This document shows positions 1 through 6,414 of a DNA stretch of 9,834 nt, one piece after another. The notes below the pieces were generated by a model. The model made no database searches and was not told where the DNA came from. It worked only from the letters and a program-made list of their open reading frames with translations. Numbering within the stretch: position 1 is the first letter of the stretch; the number at the start of each line of letters is the position of its first letter. Both the position numbers and the translations under genes were made by a program. Origin of the DNA: Lachnospiraceae bacterium (GTDB lineage: Bacteria > Bacillota > Clostridia > Lachnospirales > Lachnospiraceae); assembly GCA_003484785.1 (NCBI GenBank), contig DNAD01000098.1, positions 1 to 9,834 on the forward strand. Direction: 5' to 3'.

Positions 1-1023
1 GCCATGCTGCGGGAGGCGGAGGCGAATGGGGAGCTCGATCTTAGCGATCTGCAGGAAGAGCAGGGAATCCCGGCGGAAGCAAAGGACTCCGGAAATTCCG
101 GAGGTTTAGTGGGACAGTTTGCCCAAACAAAAACCCCGGATGAAGATCACGCAACCGATGCTTTTCCGGTGATCTGGTCAAGCTTCAATACTTATGGTGT
201 TGAAAACGAGCCGGAGGAGAAGTATACGACTGTGGTGCTCGATGAGGCCTGCCGGGTCACAGCCATCACAACCTATCACTGGAATGGCGGAAATGGCGCG
301 GAACCCGGCAAGATCGCTCTCATGCAGGGGAACGAAAAGATCGGTGTCTGGGAAGCCGCAGGCCGTGAAGGAAGCGGTGCCCGGAACGTAAACTGGGATG
401 TTTTTCCGGATATTGCCCTGGAGCCGGGGGAATATCAGGTTTATGATTCCGACCCGGAAACCTGGAGCTGCAACGAGGCCTCGGGCCATATCGGTTTTGT
501 GGAGCTTCGGGGTGAGGCTGTAAGCGGCGGGAATTCCGATAATGAAGAAAAATCCGATTGGACATCCCACAAGGGAAGCCCCTGGGATGTGAAGGGGGAT
601 GATTACTTTGATGGCCCTGACGGTGATGTGTTCGACCTGAGCGAATATGAGGATGAGTGGATCGGGGAATACGGCGGCAACCTGGAGGATAAGCTGGCGG
701 AGCGGCTGAACACCAAGGTAGGGACAGGAGTTTATGGGGATTCAAAGGTGATCTGTGACGGGGCGATCGAATTCTACCCGGCTGTCGACGGATCCGGTTT
801 CTTCGTCTGGGTTTATGAGCCTGTGAACCGCTTCTCCGTGTACGGTATTTCTGTTGGGATGACGGAGGATAATGCAGTCGCGAATCTTAAAGCGAACAAT
901 CTTTCCAAACAGGAAGACGGCGAAAACGGCATATATTCCAATGATTTCGACAAGTTCTATGTCAGCTATGACGCAAAAGACGGAATTATCACGAAGGTTA
1001 CCTATGTGAAGATATATGAATGA
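1..1023 (+). CDS. 3' part of a gene for a probable extracytoplasmic protein of unknown function
   Basis: The frame is open from the first base, so the gene probably starts upstream. The ATG at 4 has no visible ribosome binding site and no signal peptide follows it. Numbering from that ATG (339 residues), residues 1-50 are acidic and low in complexity. Residues about 52-170 form a compact domain with T90-Y-H-W-N94, P101-G-K-I and G142-E-Y-Q-V-Y-D-S-D-P-E-T-W154 followed by S-C-N. This pattern recalls a beta-sandwich-like domain in many bacterial surface proteins, for which I know no functional name. After an Asp/Gly/Trp-rich stretch (about 180-225), the C-terminus has V279-Y-G-I-S-V-G-M286, the 'GIxxGMT' style seen in small secreted or lipoprotein modules. 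The stop lies 32 nt before the kinase start, so co-transcription is likely. It may be an accessory or sensor protein of the kinase system; this is inference from position only. Confidence 0.7.
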   Translation, partial: AMLREAEANGELDLSDLQEEQGIPAEAKDSGNSGGLVGQFAQTKTPDEDHATDAFPVIWSSFNTYGVENEPEEKYTTVVLDEACRVTAITTYHWNGGNGAEPGKIALMQGNEKIGVWEAAGREGSGARNVNWDVFPDIALEPGEYQVYDSDPETWSCNEASGHIGFVELRGEAVSGGNSDNEEKSDWTSHKGSPWDVKGDDYFDGPDGDVFDLSEYEDEWIGEYGGNLEDKLAERLNTKVGTGVYGDSKVICDGAIEFYPAVDGSGFFVWVYEPVNRFSVYGISVGMTEDNAVANLKANNLSKQEDGENGIYSNDFDKFYVSYDAKDGIITKVTYVKIYE

Positions 1024-1055
1024 CAGAGTCATGAATAAAATATGAGGAGTATCTG

Positions 1056-3128
1056 ATGGAAAATGATGTTATAAGCTCGGTGTGGCCCGAATGGTCGGTC
1101 GTAAAGCAGCTTGGAAAGGGAGCCTACGGGGTTGTATATGAAGCGGTGAGAACGGATTATACCGTGGAAAGCAAGGCCGCGATCAAGGTTATCAAGATCC
1201 CGGCGAATGACTCCGAGATTGAGTCGCTCAGGGCGGACGGGCTTTCCGAGGACGATACCAGATCCTATCTTACAGGAATAGTCAACGATTTCGTTGGCGA
1301 GATCCAGCTCATGGAATCCCTTAAGGGTATCCAGAATATTGTCAGCGTTGAAGATTATAAGGTGGTTGAGCATAAGGACAGAGTGGGATGGACAATACTT
1401 ATTAGGATGGAGCTGCTTACGCCTTTAAACGCCTTTATCGGGGACGATATGCTCCCGGAAAAGGCGGTTTTAAAGCTCGGGGTGGATATCTGCTCCGCCC
1501 TTGAGATCTGTGCCATGAAAAAGGTCATCCACCGTGATATTAAACCTGAGAATATTTTCATTAACGAGTTTGGGGATTATAAGCTGGGGGATTTCGGAGT
1601 AGCAAGGAAGCTTGAAAATGTGGCGGGGGCCCTCTCCCAGAAGGGGACCTATAATTATATGGCCCCGGAGGTGGAAAAGGGTACTTCCTATAATGAAACA
1701 GTGGATTTGTATTCACTGGGGCTGGTGCTTTACCGCTTCCTTAACAGGAAGATGCTGCCGTTCTTAACTCCTCAGACAAATATGAGTCCAAATGAGCGTA
1801 TGGCTGCCGTAAGAAGAAGGCTTGACGGGGAGCCCCTTCCCGCGCCCGCTGATGCTTCGCCTGAGGCAGCAGGCGTCATTCTCAAGGCCTGCGCCTTTGA
1901 TCCGGGGCAGCGCTACAGGACGGCTTCTGAGATGAAACGGGCGATAAACGCGGTGCTCTACGGTAGACCGGCTCCTGCCAATAATGCGGGCAGTGTACCG
2001 GGCGATGCGGGACAGCAGCAGGCTGCTGTTACGGAAAATCAGGCTCCGGGTATGGATGCCGGGAGTCTTGACAGGACAATGTCGGTAAGGAGGGCTCCCG
2101 GGCAGGAGGCTTTCGGCATGGGCGCCGAAGGACTTGACAGGACGATGTCGGTAAGGAGAGCGCCGGGGCAAGAAGCTTCGGCAGAACAGGCTCCCGATCT
2201 GAACTTCACCATGTCCGTAAGAAGGGCACCTGCCGCAGCGGATCCTTACGGTGGAAATCCTGCGAAACAGTGCATGAATCAGCAGGCAGGCTATCGGCAG
2301 AATAACGCAGGTATGCAGGCAAAGCCGGATCCCTATAAGGGGGAGTCAACTGTATACAAGGGACCGGTGGGAGAATTCGGAGGTCCGAAAAAGAAAAAGA
2401 AGTCAAAGGTCTGGCTCATAATCCTCATAGTCATAGTCGCCCTCATAATAAAGTGGATCCTTGGCTTATCCATTGGGGCGGTACTGGATAACGTTATTTC
2501 CGGTGCGGAAAGCCGGACAGAGGCTAAAAAAACTACAGACTCAGACGGGGAGGAAGGAAAAGGGGAAGAGAAGACCGCAAGCAAGCTCAACGAAACCGCA
2601 AAACAGACAGAAAGCTTAAGTGAAACCGCATCAAACAAAAAGCCCTCAGGGAAGCTGAAGGAAGGGGAAACGGCCACGCCCGCTATCGGGGATTTTGAAT
2701 GGGTCATCGGTTTCCTGAATGAACAGGCGGACGAGGATTATTATTCGGTGGATTATATCACGGACGCCGATGAGATAAACGGCAACTGGAAGTGCCTGAT
2801 AAGTGATGGAACGGATGATATGTCGGATATTGAGTCCTTTTTTGACTGCCCGGGCATACTATGTACAATGAAGTTTGACCTTTCCAACGGTACCGGAAGC
2901 GCCACGGGGTACCCAGGCAAGGTTTTCCAGGATCTCAGCAGTATGGAGGATGATACAAGGGCCACGTTTTCCTACGATTGCATACTTGAGGATGAGATGC
3001 TTAGCGCAAAAGGAGACGGGGACGAGAGTTTCTACTGCATGTTCTACCGTGACGGAAATAATGAACGCGGCATTGGCACGTATGTTTTACCTGACGGTAC
3101 TGAATGGGGAATAATGTTTACCAAGTAA
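1056..3128 (+). CDS. Membrane-anchored Hanks-type Ser/Thr protein kinase with a non-PASTA external domain
   Basis: 690 residues. The start is fixed by GAGGAG at 1044-1049, six bases before the ATG. Residues about 10-300 are a complete kinase domain: glycine loop G20-K-G-A-Y-G25, ATP lysine K44, likely C-helix glutamate E82, H159-R-D161 with K163 and N166, D179-F-G181, G197-T198 and A203-P-E205. Residues 300-444 are a Gly/Ala/Gln/Pro-rich cytosolic linker with three 22-residue repeats centred on T341, T363 and T385. A lysine run (445-449) precedes one transmembrane helix (about 452-474), so the kinase should face the cytosol and about 215 residues lie outside. The outer part is an acidic Ser/Thr-rich stalk, then a domain (about 553-690) with G576-N-W578, five cysteines (580, 598, 603, 642, 661) and a beta-rich GTYVLPDGTEWG ending. 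PASTA repeats, usual in Gram-positive PknB/PrkC kinases, are absent, so the ligand probably differs. The phosphatase begins 9 nt downstream. Kinase call is firm; targets are inferred. Confidence 0.96.
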   Translation: MENDVISSVWPEWSVVKQLGKGAYGVVYEAVRTDYTVESKAAIKVIKIPANDSEIESLRADGLSEDDTRSYLTGIVNDFVGEIQLMESLKGIQNIVSVEDYKVVEHKDRVGWTILIRMELLTPLNAFIGDDMLPEKAVLKLGVDICSALEICAMKKVIHRDIKPENIFINEFGDYKLGDFGVARKLENVAGALSQKGTYNYMAPEVEKGTSYNETVDLYSLGLVLYRFLNRKMLPFLTPQTNMSPNERMAAVRRRLDGEPLPAPADASPEAAGVILKACAFDPGQRYRTASEMKRAINAVLYGRPAPANNAGSVPGDAGQQQAAVTENQAPGMDAGSLDRTMSVRRAPGQEAFGMGAEGLDRTMSVRRAPGQEASAEQAPDLNFTMSVRRAPAAADPYGGNPAKQCMNQQAGYRQNNAGMQAKPDPYKGESTVYKGPVGEFGGPKKKKKSKVWLIILIVIVALIIKWILGLSIGAVLDNVISGAESRTEAKKTTDSDGEEGKGEEKTASKLNETAKQTESLSETASNKKPSGKLKEGETATPAIGDFEWVIGFLNEQADEDYYSVDYITDADEINGNWKCLISDGTDDMSDIESFFDCPGILCTMKFDLSNGTGSATGYPGKVFQDLSSMEDDTRATFSYDCILEDEMLSAKGDGDESFYCMFYRDGNNERGIGTYVLPDGTEWGIMFTK
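2067..2231 (+). repeat. Three in-frame 66-bp (22-residue) repeats, TMSVRRAP motif, in the kinase linker
   Basis: The kinase linker carries L-D-R-T-M-S-V-R-R-A-P-G-Q-E-A twice and a third copy, L-N-F-T-M-S-V-R-R-A-P. The central threonines are T341, T363 and T385, exactly 22 residues apart. The eight residues TMSVRRAP are identical in all three copies, while the spacers between them vary (FGMGAEG against SAEQAPD). Synonymous codon changes occur within the motif. Selection on the motif therefore seems likelier than very recent DNA duplication. Threonine with valine at +3 is a plausible FHA docking site once phosphorylated; this role is inferred. Confidence 0.9.
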
Positions 3129-3137
3129 GGGCGGATT

Positions 3138-3905
3138 ATGGCAAAATTCAATGTTGAATACTATTGCGTCAGTAATATTGGAAAAATAAGAAAGATAAAC
3201 CAGGATAACTTCATTGCAGGCGGCGTTTATTTAAGAAACCACGAGGCTTCGATGCCGGAGCCGCTGCACGGGGGGTACAATGGAGGAGAACCCCTGCTTG
3301 TCGGGGTCTTTGACGGAATGGGAGGAGAGGAATGCGGAGAGACGGCCTCGCTCCTTGCTTCCGAGACAGCGGCAGAGGTTTCCGACTGGAGGGATCCGAT
3401 AGAGTCGCTCTTATCCCTCTGCGAAAAAGCAAATGAGAAGATATGCCGTTTTGCAAGGGAAAACTCCATAGAATCCATGGGAACGACAGGCGCCATGCTT
3501 GTTTTTGACGATACAGGGATCACTCTCTGCAATATAGGCGACAGCAGGATATTCCGCTTCGCTTCGGGTGAGCTTGTCCAGATATCGGTCGATCATACTG
3601 CGCCTTATAATTTCGGGGGGAAGCCCCCGCTTTCCCAGAATCTTGGGATACCTCCGGAGGAGATGCGCATAGAGCCATATGTCGCTAAAGGAAACTATCA
3701 GGACGGCGACATCTATCTGATCTCTTCGGACGGGCTTACGGATATGGTTACGGAAAGCGGGATAGCCCGTATCCTGTCCGAAAACGATCTGGCCGGGGCA
3801 GAGGATAAGCTGTTGCAAACCGCTCTTGAAAACGGGGGCCGGGATAACGTGACCATAATACTCTGTGAGGTAAAGAAGAGAAAGCTGTTCGGGCTGTTCG
3901 GATAA
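3138..3905 (+). CDS. PP2C-family (PPM) Ser/Thr protein phosphatase
   Basis: 255 residues, the usual length for a stand-alone bacterial PP2C domain such as PrpC/Stp. It would remove phosphate from Ser/Thr residues in the cytosol, opposing the upstream kinase. Motifs in order: S12-N-I-G-K-I-R-K-I-N-Q-D23-N; V57-F-D59-G-M-G-G63; the G-T-T-G-A segment near 120; I133-G-D-S-R137; S197-D198-G-L-T-D202; and G233-G-R-D236-N-V near the end. D23, D59, D198 and D236 are the expected metal-binding aspartates, so the enzyme should be active. There is no signal peptide or membrane segment. The C-terminus ends in a short basic-hydrophobic tail (KKRKLFGLFG). The gap from the kinase stop is 9 nt, and the only Shine-Dalgarno-like bases (AGGGCGG, 3128-3134) touch that stop codon. 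Translation is therefore probably coupled to the kinase, keeping writer and eraser in proportion. Confidence 0.96.
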   Translation: MAKFNVEYYCVSNIGKIRKINQDNFIAGGVYLRNHEASMPEPLHGGYNGGEPLLVGVFDGMGGEECGETASLLASETAAEVSDWRDPIESLLSLCEKANEKICRFARENSIESMGTTGAMLVFDDTGITLCNIGDSRIFRFASGELVQISVDHTAPYNFGGKPPLSQNLGIPPEEMRIEPYVAKGNYQDGDIYLISSDGLTDMVTESGIARILSENDLAGAEDKLLQTALENGGRDNVTIILCEVKKRKLFGLFG

Positions 3906-3912
3906 AAAGGTA

Positions 3913-3943
3913 TAACAATTCTGGTTTTTGATCTGAATTGTTA
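3913..3943 (+). promoter_or_regulatory. Perfect 9-bp inverted repeat in the exporter leader
   Basis: TAACAATTC (3913-3921) and GAATTGTTA (3935-3943) are exact reverse complements separated by 13 nt. The repeat sits in the 67-nt gap between phosphatase and exporter. It is AT-rich with no T-run after it, so it does not look like an intrinsic terminator. It could be an RNA hairpin (processing, stability or translation control) or a protein operator; the sequence does not decide between these. Confidence 0.6.
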
Positions 3944-3951
3944 CTACCAAA

Positions 3952-3966
3952 CCTTGATCAAGGAGG
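3952..3966 (+). promoter_or_regulatory. 12-bp palindrome overlapping the AGGAGG ribosome binding site
   Basis: CCTTGATCAAGG (3952-3963) is a perfect palindrome, and its last three bases fall in the Shine-Dalgarno AGGAGG (3961-3966), which lies six bases before the exporter ATG at 3973. TTGATC also occurs in the loop of the upstream inverted repeat (3928-3933). Bases 3925-3933 of that loop could pair with 3956-3964 over nine positions, two of them G-U, giving an H-type pseudoknot that would cover part of the ribosome binding site. The pairing was worked out by eye. Confidence 0.5.
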
Positions 3967-3972
3967 AGAATA

Positions 3973-6354
3973 ATGGATCTGGATAAAACAACAAACATTC
4001 TGCACGGCAATGCGCAGGGAAGCCCCTTCGGGAGCCGGGTCGGAGGGAATGCGGGCTCAGGGGGCGATCTCATAGTTACCATATTTGACGGGGGAAACGT
4101 GCCTGTAAATATCCGCCTTTCAGACTACAGGAAGGATATCATAACCTTCGGGAGGGGTCCGGGAAACGACATTGTCCTGACCTCGCCCCTGGTTTCCTCG
4201 GAGCACGGGCGCTTTTCAAGGACAAACGGCCAGTGGACAATGGAGGACAGGGGATATTATGGAGCCTCCCCCAGTACGAACGGCCTTATCTACAATAATG
4301 CCTCCATTCTTCAGAGGGCTCTCTGTGAAGGCGATTTTATAAGGATCGACGACGGCGTTGAGACCATAGCTGAGGGAGTTCTTTTTGTATTCGCGGATGC
4401 CCAGTCTGCAAATTCCTGGAATACTCTTGCCTTAACAGGCCAGAAGGAGCTTACCATCGGCCGTGAGCAGGGCTGCAGCATCATACTTCCGCATATCAGC
4501 GTCTCAAAGGTTCACGCTAAAATTCAGTTCGACGGAAAGCATTATTATATCGCGGACAACGGAAGTACGAACGGCGTCGTCGTAAATAACCGGAGGATAA
4601 CGGGAAGACAGGTCCTGCATGAAAAGGACGTTATCGTTATTACGAACTCCAAGCTGATCTTTACCTCCCGGATGCTGTCCTGGTGCTGCTACGGGGGAGG
4701 TATCTCGGTAGACGCTGAAAACGTAGTGATTACAAGGGGCAAGGGTAAAAAACTCTTCTTAACCGGAAATAATGTCAGCCTCCATATAAAGCCCGGCGAG
4801 CTCATAGCCATAATCGGAGGCTCCGGAGCGGGCAAATCCACGATCTTAAATGCGATGAGCGGTTACCTTCCTCCCACGAAGGGAAATGTCTATATTAACG
4901 GCCTGGATCTTTACCAGAATTTTGATTCCTTAAAGAAGCTCATCGGATACGTACCCCAGTCGGATATCGTTTACGACAATCTTACGCTCTATGATATGCT
5001 GCTCTATACCTCAAAGCTCAGGCTTCCTCCCGATACCACGGGGCAGGAGAGGGAAGCGGCCATCGACAGGGCCATAAGGCTTGTAGAGCTTACCGAGAAA
5101 AAGAACAGCTTTATAAAGGCTTTGAGCGGCGGTCAGAGAAAGAGGGCGAGCATAGCGGTAGAGCTCTTATCTGATCCGAACCTCTTATTCCTGGATGAGC
5201 CTGCCTCGGGTCTCGATCCGGGAACTGAACGCAACCTGATGCATTCCTTAAGGGAAATGGCGGACGGGGGCAAGACTGTTATCCTCGTCACCCACAGCAC
5301 CCTTCAGCTTAAGATGTGCGACAAGATCGTATTTATGGGCAAGGGTGGAAACCTTACCTTTTTCGGGGCTTATGATGATGCCCTTAAATTCTTCAATGTC
5401 CCTGATGTGGTGGATGTATACAGCATGATCACTGACAATGCGCCACAGTGGAAAGAAAAATACGATGCGACGGTAGCCGCCCAGTCAGGAAAGACAAGGA
5501 TCGAGCCAAAGGCGGCAGCTAATTCTAAAAAGGAAAAGAGGGCAAAGCAGCTGCCTGTGCTCTGCGCCCGCTATATGAAGCTTGTTTTCAACGACAGGCA
5601 GCGCCTTATACTGCTTTTGCTTCAGGCGCCTCTGCTCGCGATCCTTATCTCCTTCGTAGCAGACGGGGAGCAGTTCAAGCAGTATGAGATGACAAAGAGC
5701 CTGCTGTTCTCGCTTTCCTGCTGCGCCTTCTGGGTAGGTATGTTAAATGCCATCCAGGAGATCTGTAAGGAGCGTACAATACTGAAGCGTGAGTATATGA
5801 CGGGGCTGTCGCTTACGAATTATATTCTTTCAAAGCTCATCGTGCTCGGGATCATGTGTGCGATCCAGAGTATCCTGATCGTTGCGGTATTTGCTGTTGC
5901 GGTGGGACTGCCTGAGGAGGGGGTCATTATGAGCCCCTTCCTGGAGATGCTTATAACTACCTTCTTTACCGCAGTCTCAGCCATGGGTATGGGTCTCTTC
6001 GTATCCTCTCTCTTTACGAATGCAGACAGGGCCATGACGGTAGCGCCTATCCTTCTGATGCCCCAGATCCTTTTCTCGGGGATGATGTTCTCCCTTGCGG
6101 GAGCCACGAAGATCATATCCTGGTTCGCTACCTGCCGCTGGAGCATGGAGGCTTACGGTACCACGGCGAACTTAAATGACCTTCAGCTGAGCCTCCAGCA
6201 GAAGGGACTGCCTCTTCAGCACCTTCCCGAGGACTGTTTCGAGTTTACGTCAGAACATATCCTTATGAACTGGGGGCTGCTGATACTTATGGTAGTTGTC
6301 TATCTTATCATAGCAAGACTGGTACTTTCCTCGGTTGGGAAGGAAAACGGATGA
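3973..6354 (+). CDS. Double-FHA ABC exporter (Rv1747-like; FHA-FHA-ATPase-ABC2/ABCG membrane domain)
   Basis: 793 residues, with the start set by AGGAGG at 3961-3966. The first 30 residues are flexible and contain D4-K-T-T-N-I-L10. FHA1 (about 33-140) has G60-R61, S75-S-E-H78 and N103-G104. FHA2 (about 150-233) has G163-R164, S178-K-V-H181 and N200-G201. Both therefore keep the residues expected for phosphothreonine binding. The ATPase (about 245-480) has Walker A G282-G-S-G-A-G-K-S-T290, Q-loop Q329, signature L384-S-G-G-Q388, Walker B ending D408-E409, and H-loop H441. A charged linker (about 490-530) leads to about six membrane helices (near 545-563, 577-596, 620-646, 659-680, 688-708 and 765-785). 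This NBD-before-TMD order is the ABCG-type half-transporter plan and implies a dimer. Mycobacterial Rv1747 has the same domain order, is regulated by the adjacent kinase PknF, and is linked to export of cell-envelope lipids. By analogy this exporter is gated by the neighbouring kinase and phosphatase; its substrate is unknown. Confidence 0.95.
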   Translation: MDLDKTTNILHGNAQGSPFGSRVGGNAGSGGDLIVTIFDGGNVPVNIRLSDYRKDIITFGRGPGNDIVLTSPLVSSEHGRFSRTNGQWTMEDRGYYGASPSTNGLIYNNASILQRALCEGDFIRIDDGVETIAEGVLFVFADAQSANSWNTLALTGQKELTIGREQGCSIILPHISVSKVHAKIQFDGKHYYIADNGSTNGVVVNNRRITGRQVLHEKDVIVITNSKLIFTSRMLSWCCYGGGISVDAENVVITRGKGKKLFLTGNNVSLHIKPGELIAIIGGSGAGKSTILNAMSGYLPPTKGNVYINGLDLYQNFDSLKKLIGYVPQSDIVYDNLTLYDMLLYTSKLRLPPDTTGQEREAAIDRAIRLVELTEKKNSFIKALSGGQRKRASIAVELLSDPNLLFLDEPASGLDPGTERNLMHSLREMADGGKTVILVTHSTLQLKMCDKIVFMGKGGNLTFFGAYDDALKFFNVPDVVDVYSMITDNAPQWKEKYDATVAAQSGKTRIEPKAAANSKKEKRAKQLPVLCARYMKLVFNDRQRLILLLLQAPLLAILISFVADGEQFKQYEMTKSLLFSLSCCAFWVGMLNAIQEICKERTILKREYMTGLSLTNYILSKLIVLGIMCAIQSILIVAVFAVAVGLPEEGVIMSPFLEMLITTFFTAVSAMGMGLFVSSLFTNADRAMTVAPILLMPQILFSGMMFSLAGATKIISWFATCRWSMEAYGTTANLNDLQLSLQQKGLPLQHLPEDCFEFTSEHILMNWGLLILMVVVYLIIARLVLSSVGKENG

Positions 6355-6401
6355 CACAAAGGTTTACATAATATTGAAAGAACGCAGGAAAACCACTTAA
6401 A

Positions 6402-6408
6402 AAGGAGG
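6402..6408 (+). promoter_or_regulatory. Strong ribosome binding site AAGGAGG that fixes the start at 6415
   Basis: AAGGAGG lies six bases before the ATG at 6415, and a good signal peptide begins at once. This sets the start of the long open frame that runs off the right edge. The 60-nt gap after the exporter (6355-6414) shows no terminator-like hairpin with a T-run, so read-through from the exporter is plausible. Confidence 0.85.
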
Positions 6409-6414
6409 AAGACT

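Noticed and set aside
1031..1045. Four-codon mini-ORF (M-N-K-I-stop) just before the kinase ribosome binding site
   Set aside because: It has no ribosome binding site of its own, and such a short frame is expected by chance.
3610..3623. Run of six G in the phosphatase gene as a phase-variation tract
   Set aside because: Six bases is short for slipped-strand switching, the frame is intact, and a similar run near 3269 suggests ordinary sequence composition.
3913..3943. Intrinsic terminator between phosphatase and exporter
   Set aside because: The stem is AT-rich and no T-run follows it; the next bases lead into the palindrome and ribosome binding site.
3411..4082. Minus-strand open frame of 223 codons across phosphatase and exporter start
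   Set aside because: It overlaps two genes with intact catalytic or binding motifs on the plus strand and its translation shows no recognisable motif.
3973..6354. Type VII secretion ATPase (EssC-like), because of the double FHA N-terminus
   Set aside because: The ATPase carries an ABC signature LSGGQ and H-loop and is followed by an ABC2-type membrane domain. There are no FtsK/SpoIIIE-type domains and no WXG100 gene in the window.
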